Shown here piece after piece: positions 1-8,496 of a stretch of DNA of 64,000 nt (position 1 is its first letter; each line of letters starts with the position of its first letter). Location: contig BROI01000006.1 in NCBI GenBank assembly GCA_027923505.1, positions 1,116,001 through 1,180,000 on the forward strand. The letters are read 5' to 3'. The notes under the pieces were generated by a model. It was given only the letters and a program-made list of their open reading frames with translations. It ran no database searches and was not told the DNA's origin. This DNA is from Mayamaea pseudoterrestris. Its lineage: Eukaryota > Bacillariophyta > Bacillariophyceae > Sellaphorales > Sellaphoraceae. The translations under genes and the position numbers were made by a program.

Positions 1-1159
1 TCTCTTGGTCGACGAATGATTCAAGATGTAGCTCAAGTGGAGACGCTGGAGTAATGCTGGACTTTTGGGATGCGCTGGTAGCAAGTTCGTCGGCATTGGC
101 ATTGCCCTTTGCCGACTTGCGCTTGCTGGTTGCCGCATGCCCTGTCATTTCGAATCCAAAGGCTGGCAATCCCGATTCGACTTGCAGTGTTTGATACTCC
201 AAAGCTCCTACTTCAATCGGACCTAGTGCATTGTCTTCCGACACGAGATTTTGCCATATTTGCTGTCCCATGGATGCCGCCTGGTCCAAGAAGCAAAAGG
301 TGAAACCGCGTCCGACGCAGTCTGACAGCAGCGTGGTCGGAGCAATGAGCAGAGAGGAACGAGCCGTCGGGTCAGTATCGCTATCAGACCTAGTCACTTG
401 TGCATATGTACATTGATTGTTGTTTGGAAGTGCCAGCTCCTGGCGAATGTACGGCTGAATAAACTTGTCAAAAGCTGCAGCGACATTGTCGCGACGGGTC
501 GATGCCAGTGTAAATATGCAGGCATGTTTTATGGTCGAAAGCTCCACCTGGTCCAAGGAAAATACAAATGGATCCAATCGATTCCACAAGGCCTTTGCGG
601 AATGACCTGGACTCGTCATCAAGTATGCATTTTCAGGCGACGATACGCAAACATTGAAGCGATCAACTACATGCCCTCGATTTGTGAGCAAACAAGCTTG
701 TCGAAATGAGCCGAGTTGCTTGCTCGATTTATTCTCGACTGCTATCGTATTCTTGGTGAATGACTTTGTCAATTTTGAATGTAGAAAGTCTAGCGTTCCG
801 GAACCTGCCACTCGCACCAAGCCAAACTCGATTGGCGTTTTCTGCAGCATGTAGCCAATGCATCGGGAGGATTTCAAGGCGCTCCGAACGGCTTCTCCCT
901 TGAGTCCGGCTGGTGTATTTGGAGGATAGGAACTTGGTAATGATGGTTTTGATGAGATAGCAGGCGCTTGTCCGCGTCGAGGCGGAACGTAGTCGTACTC
1001 ATTGACGGAGGATGAATGGAGGCATGTTCTTGATGAATGCCAATCGCTTCGCCGTTGAGAAAGTTGTCTTTCATTTCGCCATTGGTGCGTCCAGCAAACA
1101 CTTAATTCTACTAAGGACAGCAGAGAAAGTAAAGCAATCGTCTCCCGTAGGCTCTTCAT
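1..1159 (-). CDS. YgfZ/GcvT-like folate-binding protein, partial (C-terminus outside window)
   Basis: An uninterrupted frame of 386 codons runs from the ATG at 1159 to the window edge without a stop, so the C-terminus is missing. Residues 5-22 are a hydrophobic signal-peptide-like stretch ending near Val-Cys-Trp, which suggests ER entry and perhaps plastid targeting. Around residues 320-337 the motif LEYQTLQVESGLPAFGFE matches the [YF]xxLR[IV]ExGxPxxGxE signature of the aminomethyltransferase/YgfZ folate-binding fold. The last visible residues (SPLELHLESFVDQE) are where the KGCYxGQE motif would follow, just beyond the window. YgfZ/IBA57/CAF17-type proteins use tetrahydrofolate and support Fe-S cluster enzymes; glycine-cleavage T protein is a relative, but the N-terminal half does not read like GcvT. 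It is divergently arranged with the next gene. Confidence 0.72.
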   Translation of the reverse strand, partial: MKSLRETIALLSLLSLVELSVCWTHQWRNERQLSQRRSDWHSSRTCLHSSSVNEYDYVPPRRGQAPAISSKPSLPSSYPPNTPAGLKGEAVRSALKSSRCIGYMLQKTPIEFGLVRVAGSGTLDFLHSKLTKSFTKNTIAVENKSSKQLGSFRQACLLTNRGHVVDRFNVCVSSPENAYLMTSPGHSAKALWNRLDPFVFSLDQVELSTIKHACIFTLASTRRDNVAAAFDKFIQPYIRQELALPNNNQCTYAQVTRSDSDTDPTARSSLLIAPTTLLSDCVGRGFTFCFLDQAASMGQQIWQNLVSEDNALGPIEVGALEYQTLQVESGLPAFGFEMTGHAATSKRKSAKGNANADELATSASQKSSITPASPLELHLESFVDQE

Positions 1160-1579
1160 TGCTTCTGCTTGGTCGATTGAGTATGTAGGAGGCGACGGGA
1201 GCAAGAAATTGACGGATGGATCTTTGTGTAGTCTGGATTCATCCAATCACATCAATGAATCTTCTTGGGCCTATTTTCAAAGTTTTTGGCCTACTCTTTC
1301 ACACTCAGTGACCAATAATTTTGATTTTCAACGCTCGTGGTAGTACTGTTCGAAGCACAGTGCCAATAACTTTGAAATATTTCAAAGTTTTTGGCACTAC
1401 TCTTTATTCCAGAGTCAACACGAACGCCACGTCACTTCACCGACCCGTTCGACTCGACCACGTAGAATCCTACGTGAGACCTCCGGTACTGCGGCAGCAC
1501 GAGAAGGCGCGGTCCACCATGACACAACCACCCGCTCGTCGTGCGTTGATTGAACACTGCACATATTGATATTAAAAAA
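1160..1579. other. Intergenic region between divergent genes, with repeat remnants
   Basis: The stretch holds no convincing coding sequence. It contains pieces of a dispersed repeat (TTCAAAGTTTTTGGC at about 1268-1285 and again at 1381-1395) and the near-perfect palindrome listed separately. It should also hold both promoters. Confidence 0.6.
1359..1398. repeat. 40-bp near-perfect palindrome (fold-back repeat)
   Basis: The left arm AGTGCCAATAACTTTGAAAT and right arm ATTTCAAAGTTTTTGGCACT are reverse complements with one mismatch in 20 and no spacer. The same core words occur in the array at 33.9-34.1 kb, so this is one dispersed family. Confidence 0.85.
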
Positions 1580-2123
1580 ATGGTTAAGGTTTGGTATGAA
1601 CCTCCTCCTTTTGGTGGAGTCGGCACTGACTTGAATCGCTCTCCCTATGGAATTGGTGAGTGATTGATTTGTTTAGGAGTACACCAAGATTTTTGCATCC
1701 GCGCCTCGAGTCGAATCTCATCCCCTTTCCTTCCTCCTCTTTTGTGCGCAGGCGGAGGAGGCACTTTCAAGACGTTTCTCGAAAAGATGTCCAAGACGCG
1801 TCCAATGGTCGCCATGACTCCCTTTATCATCGGGGTAAGTCGGCATAATTGCATTGAGTCGAACCATTGATCAAGGAGAAATTGGCTGTACCTCCTAAAA
1901 TTGTTTTCCTGCTATTGCCGCTAACAAGCTTGCTATTTAACTCTATACATTTGTTTCATCGCAGGCCATGGTCATTAGCTACGTTCCTGTCATGAACCAC
2001 AAGCTGCCCTTTTCCTTCTCGCCCGAGTACCAGGCGGCCAACCGTGCCTACATGCGGTACCACAATATGAATCCAATCTTTGGTATCAGCAGCAAGCAGG
2101 CGAGAGCGACTAATGCGGAGTGA
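1580..2123 (+). CDS. Small single-span membrane protein, three exons, function unknown
   Basis: Three exons join cleanly: 1580-1655, 1752-1834 and 1965-2123, with GTGAGT/GCAG and GTAAGT/GCAG introns of 96 and 130 nt. The product is 105 residues starting MVKVWYEPPPFGG. A hydrophobic span of about 18 residues in the middle (MTPFIIGAMVISYVPVM) follows a basic stretch, and the C-terminal third is rich in Tyr, Asn and Arg (NRAYMRYHNMNPIFGISS). The size, single span and small introns fit an accessory subunit of a mitochondrial respiratory or ATP-synthase complex, but I recognise no family and that idea is only inference. The frame is kept across both junctions, which supports the gene model. Confidence 0.75.
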
Positions 2124-2204
2124 AATATTGGTTGTAGATTGAGAATCTAGAATTAACGGTTGAGCGTTACTTATTAATGTTGACGCGGCGCATGCGACTT
2201 AAGT

Positions 2205-3338
2205 TCAGATAATGATATTGCTGCTGCACTTTGGCAACACTTTGGGAAGCGAATCATCCTTGCTCCACTCGTCCCAGCTTCCGTCATACACTAGCGTATT
2301 GGCACTCCTTCCGCATAATCGCAAGGCCAAGTAGAGACTGCAGGCTGACACGCCGCTGCCGCAGGAGCAAATAATGGGAACCGTTTCGTCCACTGGATCG
2401 ACACCAACGTTTCGAAACAAGTCAAGCAAGTCATTGGTGGACTTCCAGACACCAGGCGATGACTGTAGACTTGAATAGGGAATATGAATCGAACCAGGCA
2501 CGTGTCCCTGGCGTTTAAAGCTCGAACCTCTGGCGTCCAACAACAAGGTCGACGTTAACGATTCCTTCGCAGTCACGCTGCGCGTCAGAGTCTCCAAAAC
2601 TTGCTCCTTGGTAGCGAACGTGTTTAATTGCAACGTGGATGGATATTGGTCGTGGTTGTTGCCGCTCAAGTTGCTCTTGTGTAGCTCATCCCATTCAATC
2701 ATCATTTTGACTGCTTTCGGAACATTCAACGTATCCGTATCCACCGGCCCACTTGCAGCCATCCAGTCATCCAAACATCCTTCCATGATACTGACTTGAC
2801 CTTGCTGCATGACGTGAAAATGGAACCATATGCGAGGAAGAAAGGTATGACCCTTCCGCCCATAGACAATGACATGATCTTGTCGTGAAATGTTGAACGT
2901 CGCCATTGCCGCGGCGAACAACGATAGAGGAGGAAGCATGTGCTGCAGTTGTAGTTTTGTTGCATTCCCTCTTTCCAAGTCTTGTATGATTGTTGGATTG
3001 GTAGCTGAAAGATCGTCAATGTCAAAGTAAACGCTGCCTGGAATGCGAGGGCCTTGCTCATGCTCGTTCCTGCCGACCCGGTCGCCCTTGTGAAACCATG
3101 TTCCGTCCACAAACTTTATACGCCGTCCATTAGCGTCAACTTTGTTTTGAAACAGCGTCAAGCATTCATTGACGGAGAGAAATATGTTACTGCTTGATAA
3201 AGAAGGCGAAGAATGAGCATCGAGTCGAGTCGCCAGGGCGGGCGAAGGCGTTCCATAGCGTTGAATCCAAGCTGAACTTATGCGAGCGTTGAAAGCTATC
3301 GTAAGGATTATCAAGAGATGCTGCAATGAATGCACCAT
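2205..3338 (-). CDS. 3-mercaptopyruvate/thiosulfate sulfurtransferase with signal peptide
   Basis: A single-exon, 377-residue two-domain rhodanese. The frame extends upstream to a TTG, but the first ATG is at 3338 and starts a hydrophobic leader (MVHSLQHLLIILTIAF) ending in Ser-Ser-Ala-Trp, a possible plastid-type or secretory cleavage site. The N-terminal domain has WFHKGDRVGRNEHEQGPRIP and GSVYFDIDDLS, as in the SseA/TUM1 family. The C-terminal domain has LLDARGSSFKRQGHVPGSIHIP and the active-site loop CSCGSGVSA near residue 326. A Cys-Gly-Ser-Gly-Val loop is typical of 3-mercaptopyruvate sulfurtransferase; thiosulfate sulfurtransferases usually carry Cys-Arg-Lys-Gly. The enzyme moves sulfane sulfur from mercaptopyruvate to thiols or cyanide. 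Convergent with the small gene upstream (81 bp apart). Confidence 0.9.
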   Translation of the reverse strand: MVHSLQHLLIILTIAFNARISSAWIQRYGTPSPALATRLDAHSSPSLSSSNIFLSVNECLTLFQNKVDANGRRIKFVDGTWFHKGDRVGRNEHEQGPRIPGSVYFDIDDLSATNPTIIQDLERGNATKLQLQHMLPPLSLFAAAMATFNISRQDHVIVYGRKGHTFLPRIWFHFHVMQQGQVSIMEGCLDDWMAASGPVDTDTLNVPKAVKMMIEWDELHKSNLSGNNHDQYPSTLQLNTFATKEQVLETLTRSVTAKESLTSTLLLDARGSSFKRQGHVPGSIHIPYSSLQSSPGVWKSTNDLLDLFRNVGVDPVDETVPIICSCGSGVSACSLYLALRLCGRSANTLVYDGSWDEWSKDDSLPKVLPKCSSNIII

Positions 3339-3552
3339 GGAGCTGAACAAGCCAAGGAGCAGCCCATTTAACAACCGGCATGATGTGAGGTTCGTTGTTC
3401 GATGCGTTTATTCCTCGAAAATGTCGCACCGGCGCTATTAGCTATTGGCGGCATATCTGAACGCACATTAGCGTCAACAAATTGAACGGAACAACACGTA
3501 TTGTGGATGTCTATATTGATTGTTGTAGCACATATTATTTAATGTATGGAGT

Positions 3553-6369
3553 CTATGCCGAACAACTGAGACAGACATCATCGTTGGCTTCTGGAAGCAT
3601 TCCGGGCTCGATAATATTGCTTTCAGATTCCACGGTGTACTGGATCGCATTTACTGCTGGCTTGGTTCGTAAATAGTACATGCCCGTCTTGAGACCCTTC
3701 TTCCATGCGTAGAAATGCATCGATGTGAGCTTGTCGACTGTCGGATCAGCGATGAACAAATTGAGCGACTGACTCTGATCAACGAATTTTCCGCGATCCG
3801 CTGCCATGTCTATTATATCCTTCATCTTGATTTCCCAAACCGTCTTGTACAGTTCCTTCAGCCGATCTGGTATCTCGGGTATGTTCCGTATTGATCCGCC
3901 ATGACGCATCAACTGATTGCGTACTGACGCAGTCCAGAGCCCACGATCTGTCAAGTCCTGCAGTAGGTGCGGGTTGGCCATGATAAATTCTCCCGCCTTG
4001 ACTCGACGAACATAGAGATTTGAACTAAAAGGCTCAAAGCATTCATTGACACCAAGTATTTGTGACGTTGATGCTGTCGGCATGGGAGCCACGAGCAAAG
4101 AGTTGCGTAGCCCCGTCGACTTGATTTGCTGCGCTAAACCTTGCCAATCATAGCCTCCAGAAGCAGCGCTTTCTGGATATCGCTGATTCTTGTGTAGTTT
4201 GTCTCCGGCGGCTGAATATTGGTGGCTGGGTGTCTCGTCATCGCTCGCTCCCCACAGATGATGTTGTAAAAGACCGCGACTCGCCGGGCTATCAGCGAAT
4301 GAGGCATAGGGGCCGTCCCTAACGGCGATCTCAGCACTGGCTTCCAGAGCAGCATGATAAATAGTTTCAAAAATGGCTTCATTCAGTTGTCTCGCTTCTG
4401 GAGAAGTAAATGGTAGGCCGAGTCGGAGGAATGCGTCCGCCAAGCCTGACACGCCTATTCCTATGGGACGATGCCGCATGTTTGATAGTTTCGCGCCTTC
4501 CACAGGATAGCTGTTGATGTCAATGATTTTATTAAGATTTCGTGTCACAACCTTCGCCACATCATGCAGGGCCGCATGGTCAAAGTACGCACGTCCTGAT
4601 GCAGGATTGATCGAGCCGACAGGACCACGATCCGAGACAACAAATTTTGGTAGGCAAATGCTTGCAAGATTACACACCGACACTTCGTCCTTGTCCGTGT
4701 ACTGAATAATTTCGGTGCAAAGGTTGCTGCACTGGATCGTACCAATGTTCTGTTGATTGCTTTTTGCGTTGCATGCATCCTTGTACAACATGTACGGTGT
4801 CCCCGTTTCAATTTGTGACTCGAGGATAGCGCCCCACAAGTCTCGGGCACGTACTTGTCGAACAAAGCGACCCTCTTGTTCGTACTTTTCGTAGAGCTCT
4901 CGAAAGTTGTGACCGTAACGATCCTGCAACCCCGGGCATTCGTGCGGACACATTAAGCTCCACATGCCGCCTTCTTGCACTCGGCGCATAAACAAGTCAG
5001 GGATCCACAGGCCATAGAATAAATCTCTAGCTCGCTGCTCCTCTTTTCCATGGTTCTTTTTTAGATTCAACACGTCAAAAATATCCGCATGCCAAGGCTC
5101 AATGTAAACAGCAAACGCCCCAGGTCGCTTACCACCTCCTTGATCAACATATCGACTTGTCACGTCATAGACGCGAAGCATGGGAACCAAGCCATTGGAG
5201 ACTCCCCGTGTTCCTTTAATGAGTGTTCCGCGCGCTCGAATGTTATGCACGCTGAGACCAATGCCTCCAGCCGCCTTGCTAATCACGGCGCATGTGTGAA
5301 GCGTGTCGTAAATGCCGTGTATTGAATCGTCGCTCATTTGAACCAGAAAGCACGAGGACAATTGCGGGTGCGTCGTCCCAGCATGAAAGAGCGTGGGAGA
5401 TGCGTGCGTAAAGTAGCCTTGACTCATCAAGTTGTATGTCTCCATTGCAGACTTCAAACAGTCATCGTTTCGTCCCTCCTGTAGATTGCTGCCGCAGCAG
5501 TGAATCCCCAGCGCCACGCGCATCCACATGTACTGGGGTCGCTCCAAAATGCGACCTTTATCGTCTCGCAACAAATAGGCTCGCTCCAGCGTCTTGAAAC
5601 CAAAATATGTCATTTCATAGTCTCGATCGTCCACAATCTGTGCGTCAATCCAATCGGCATGGTTGAGGACCACGCCTGCAAGTTTTTCGCTAATGAATCC
5701 CCTGCCATTTTGGTAAAGCTGCTCAATGGCTTGCGAGAATCGTTGCGGCGTTTGCTTGTGACTCTGCGAAACAAGCACGCGCGCCGCGAGTCGTCCATAG
5801 TCGGGGTGTTGCGTCGAAAGTGAGGATGCTGATTCGGCAATCAAACCGTCAAGCTCCGTCGTGGTTAAGTCTGGGTACACGCCGCGCGCAATGGACTCAG
5901 TCAGCAAAGTCAGATTGAGGTACTTGATATTCAGTGGCGGATAGATCGAAGTTGCTAGTGTCTCTAGTCGCTTATATACTCTGTCTGGATTGAAGATTTC
6001 AGTTCGACCGTCGCGTTTTCGAATGGTAACAATGTCGTTGGATGGTTGCGTTTGACTGGTCGACAGGAAGCTGCCATTTTGAGAATCATCAATTTGTCCC
6101 TTTTGCTGAAATAGATTAGATTCTCCATTGGTGTTATGTGATCTTAACGTAGGAGAATTTGGAGTAGCTTCCGCCGCGGTTCTCGCGATCAAAAAGTGGC
6201 ATGCGATGATGAACAAAGCGATCGGCCGGAGCATCGGAAAAGATGGATTTCTACGTCGTCCAATCATCGTCGTATACTCTTTCGTTTTCCAATGTTTGAG
6301 TGGAGGAAGAGCGGTGCGTCGCGCCACCTGAAATCGGCTAAAATTGCGGAACGGAAAGAGAAATCCCAT
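3553..6369 (-). CDS. RNR1: Ribonucleoside-diphosphate reductase large subunit (class Ia R1)
   Basis: A full-length R1 protein, up to 938 residues from the ATG at 6369. The ATP-cone (VTIRKRDGRTEIFNPDRVYK) regulates activity. The radical-chemistry residues are all visible: Cys in QLSSCFL, the Asn-x-Cys-x-Glu set in NLCTEI, the second disulfide Cys in VCNLAS, the Tyr pair in GMYYLRTKP, and the C-terminal redox pair CLSC. The protein reduces NDPs to dNDPs with a diiron R2 partner that is not in this window. The N-terminus is about 100 residues longer than in animals or yeast. It carries a basic, Phe-containing segment and then a hydrophobic leader (MLRPIALFIIACHFLIAR). Other possible starts are ATGs at 6267 and 6234. 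A GTGAGT at 6396 and a TTTCAG ending at 6328 could bound a 69-nt 5' intron that would remove the 6369 ATG. Confidence 0.95.
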   Translation of the reverse strand: MGFLFPFRNFSRFQVARRTALPPLKHWKTKEYTTMIGRRRNPSFPMLRPIALFIIACHFLIARTAAEATPNSPTLRSHNTNGESNLFQQKGQIDDSQNGSFLSTSQTQPSNDIVTIRKRDGRTEIFNPDRVYKRLETLATSIYPPLNIKYLNLTLLTESIARGVYPDLTTTELDGLIAESASSLSTQHPDYGRLAARVLVSQSHKQTPQRFSQAIEQLYQNGRGFISEKLAGVVLNHADWIDAQIVDDRDYEMTYFGFKTLERAYLLRDDKGRILERPQYMWMRVALGIHCCGSNLQEGRNDDCLKSAMETYNLMSQGYFTHASPTLFHAGTTHPQLSSCFLVQMSDDSIHGIYDTLHTCAVISKAAGGIGLSVHNIRARGTLIKGTRGVSNGLVPMLRVYDVTSRYVDQGGGKRPGAFAVYIEPWHADIFDVLNLKKNHGKEEQRARDLFYGLWIPDLFMRRVQEGGMWSLMCPHECPGLQDRYGHNFRELYEKYEQEGRFVRQVRARDLWGAILESQIETGTPYMLYKDACNAKSNQQNIGTIQCSNLCTEIIQYTDKDEVSVCNLASICLPKFVVSDRGPVGSINPASGRAYFDHAALHDVAKVVTRNLNKIIDINSYPVEGAKLSNMRHRPIGIGVSGLADAFLRLGLPFTSPEARQLNEAIFETIYHAALEASAEIAVRDGPYASFADSPASRGLLQHHLWGASDDETPSHQYSAAGDKLHKNQRYPESAASGGYDWQGLAQQIKSTGLRNSLLVAPMPTASTSQILGVNECFEPFSSNLYVRRVKAGEFIMANPHLLQDLTDRGLWTASVRNQLMRHGGSIRNIPEIPDRLKELYKTVWEIKMKDIIDMAADRGKFVDQSQSLNLFIADPTVDKLTSMHFYAWKKGLKTGMYYLRTKPAVNAIQYTVESESNIIEPGMLPEANDDVCLSCSA

Positions 6370-6623
6370 GGTCGTCAAAGTTGCAGGTCGACTCACGTCG
6401 GACCGGTTATTGGGCAGTCTCGCTGCGACCTACACGATATTGAACAATTAGTTCTCGCTTCGACTACCGATACTCTGGTCCCGCCGCACCTTAAGTGCAG
6501 CATACCGACAAGCTTACGAAGAGCCGACTTTTTGTCAATTGTTCGTCTAATGACGTATTATTAATGCTGAATGAGCGGAATGATCAATCAGCGACCTAAG
6601 ATAAACGTTAACGAATTCGGCTG

Positions 6624-7892
6624 CTACATATGTTGCTGCTGACACTTATTCAGAAGATTGCATAAGAATGCCCCAGATTGCAATTGAAGAGAAGACTTGT
6701 CGTCCAGTTGCAGATGACCAAAATCCAGAGCCAATGCTTCAATGCAACGCTTCTGCAGGTTCGAAACGGTTGCGGGACACAAATCTCCACAAAGCTCGCG
6801 TTCCTTTTCCAGTAGTGTCAATACTGCGCTCTTGTCAATAGATGGAAGCTTCGCTTTATCAATCAATGACTTGAAAAGTTTGGTGTCAATCGCATGATTT
6901 CTGCAGCATGCCGCAATTGCTTTACTAAGTATTAAAGAGTGTCCCGGACCATTGCCAGTTTCTTGCAATAGTTTCAGCGCAAAGGCGAGGTCACAAGCAT
7001 CAATCAGTGTGTCCATGCTGCTGGTATCAAAACTACTAAGACGGCAGCGAAAGAGCTCAAAGACGGCGTCGAGAGCAGGCTGTATATGGCGAGACAACGC
7101 GGCGTTGACAAGTCTCGCGCAATCCCTTGCGCGCAACGCGGTGCTCCAAAACTTTTGGATATTTTTAACAAGTCGAGATATCTGAAAGTAATCAGCTAGC
7201 CAGTACATGTAGGCTGAATCGGCAATTCTGTTGGGGCGAGCAGGTCGCACCATGCTACCGATAGGCGCTCCACCCTGCGAATAACTGGAGTACATGTAAT
7301 CGAGTATCATCGGCATATACTTGGCAGTGGTCGCGTCAAGCTCGATTCGACTTATGTTCACTTGGCCTTCCGCAAATGTTGGCCCATCCTTATCCATCAA
7401 GCACAATAATCCATGAAAATACTTGCTCGTACTCGCCAAAACGACTTTGTGGCAATGATATTTCTTTACCGCCTTTACGCGTTTCTCGATTGTAACGATT
7501 TCAATTGTGTAGTCCGACAGGCTTTCCTCGGCAGGATGTCGCCAATCAAGTATCGCCTCGTAGTCACTGAAGAGGATTGGTGGGGGGACATTAGCCATAA
7601 TCATCGGCCACCAGCCTCGAGAAGGGGGTAGACTAGAAGAGGACGAGACATCATCACTCGTGTAGATGGCATCGGCTGACTTGATTTCCCAACGTTTGAC
7701 GTCTCCTTGAGTGATGCAAAGCTCATACTGGATCGTCCCATCGAATAACCGTGACAATTTCTTGTACTTCACAGGTCCATATCCAACATTCTTCTTATAG
7801 GTTCCATTGACAGCATCGATACCCGCCCCAAAAACTTGAATCGATTCTGGCACGTCGTTTGTGCGCCACATTTGTTTCTCTAGACTCGTCAT
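6624..7892 (-). CDS. BTB/POZ-domain protein with N-terminal substrate-type domain
   Basis: A 422-residue single-exon gene with a clear ATG. Residues about 15-90 (IQVFGAGIDAVNGTYKKN, then KRWEI and GWWPM) resemble a small repeat domain found in many algal and stramenopile proteins, of the 'VNGxY ... WxI ... P..GW' kind. Residues about 130-230 are a BTB fold, with YHCHKVVLASTSKYFHGLL matching the 'F.aHK.vLaa.S.yF' core. The rest is helical and could be a BACK-like region. BTB proteins often act as Cullin-3 adaptors, with another domain choosing the target; whether that applies here is inference. The gene shares a 604-bp divergent upstream region with pyruvate carboxylase. Confidence 0.82.
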   Translation of the reverse strand: MTSLEKQMWRTNDVPESIQVFGAGIDAVNGTYKKNVGYGPVKYKKLSRLFDGTIQYELCITQGDVKRWEIKSADAIYTSDDVSSSSSLPPSRGWWPMIMANVPPPILFSDYEAILDWRHPAEESLSDYTIEIVTIEKRVKAVKKYHCHKVVLASTSKYFHGLLCLMDKDGPTFAEGQVNISRIELDATTAKYMPMILDYMYSSYSQGGAPIGSMVRPARPNRIADSAYMYWLADYFQISRLVKNIQKFWSTALRARDCARLVNAALSRHIQPALDAVFELFRCRLSSFDTSSMDTLIDACDLAFALKLLQETGNGPGHSLILSKAIAACCRNHAIDTKLFKSLIDKAKLPSIDKSAVLTLLEKERELCGDLCPATVSNLQKRCIEALALDFGHLQLDDKSSLQLQSGAFLCNLLNKCQQQHM

Positions 7893-8496
7893 TGATTCAG
7901 GAGCGTTCCAAAAATTATTGTAAAAACATTTGTCATTGCTATGACAGAACTGATTGCAGTTTTTACGGAAATAAGGTAAGCGTACCGTTCGGAAGACAAT
8001 CTTCGGGCTTCGAGTCGATGCTGCCGCTTCCGATATTATTAATCTTTTCTCGCATATCGATCCCTCGATTTGCTGCTTCCATATAATTCAATACCCGACT
8101 TTGTCCAGCTCCTTGCCGCGAGATTAATTGAAAGCGTCAAAATCATGATTGGCGTGCATGGTAAACAGCAATCTGAATTCCCATGGCGCGGTCGACGAGA
8201 CGTCCGTCGATTTAAAAAACTCGGAACGGTACTGAACACGTTTTCGAAGAGACAACCTCTCCTTTCCGGCAGCACGGAAATTGCACCTCGCTCGCCTCGG
8301 ATGAATGGACCAGTCCTCCCACAACCATAAGCTTGCAATTTTGCAGTAAAGAGGCTCTTGCTCTCTTGTGTAGAATCGATCACCTAAGACTGCTTATTGG
8401 AGAAGACAAGTGGATTGGTACTCTAATCAACCTGATCAACGGTGAGGCCATCACGCACCACAAGTTCTTGTTTATCGGACGTTCATAAGGCCCAAC
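7893..8496. other. Shared upstream region of the BTB gene and pyruvate carboxylase
   Basis: The stretch contains only short open frames with no ATG or no recognisable content. It is the divergent promoter region of two start codons 604 bp apart. I see no repeat in it. Confidence 0.6.

Noticed and set aside
8039-8383. 114-codon minus-strand frame between the BTB and PYC genes
   Set aside because: It begins at a non-ATG codon in a divergent promoter region and shows no family.
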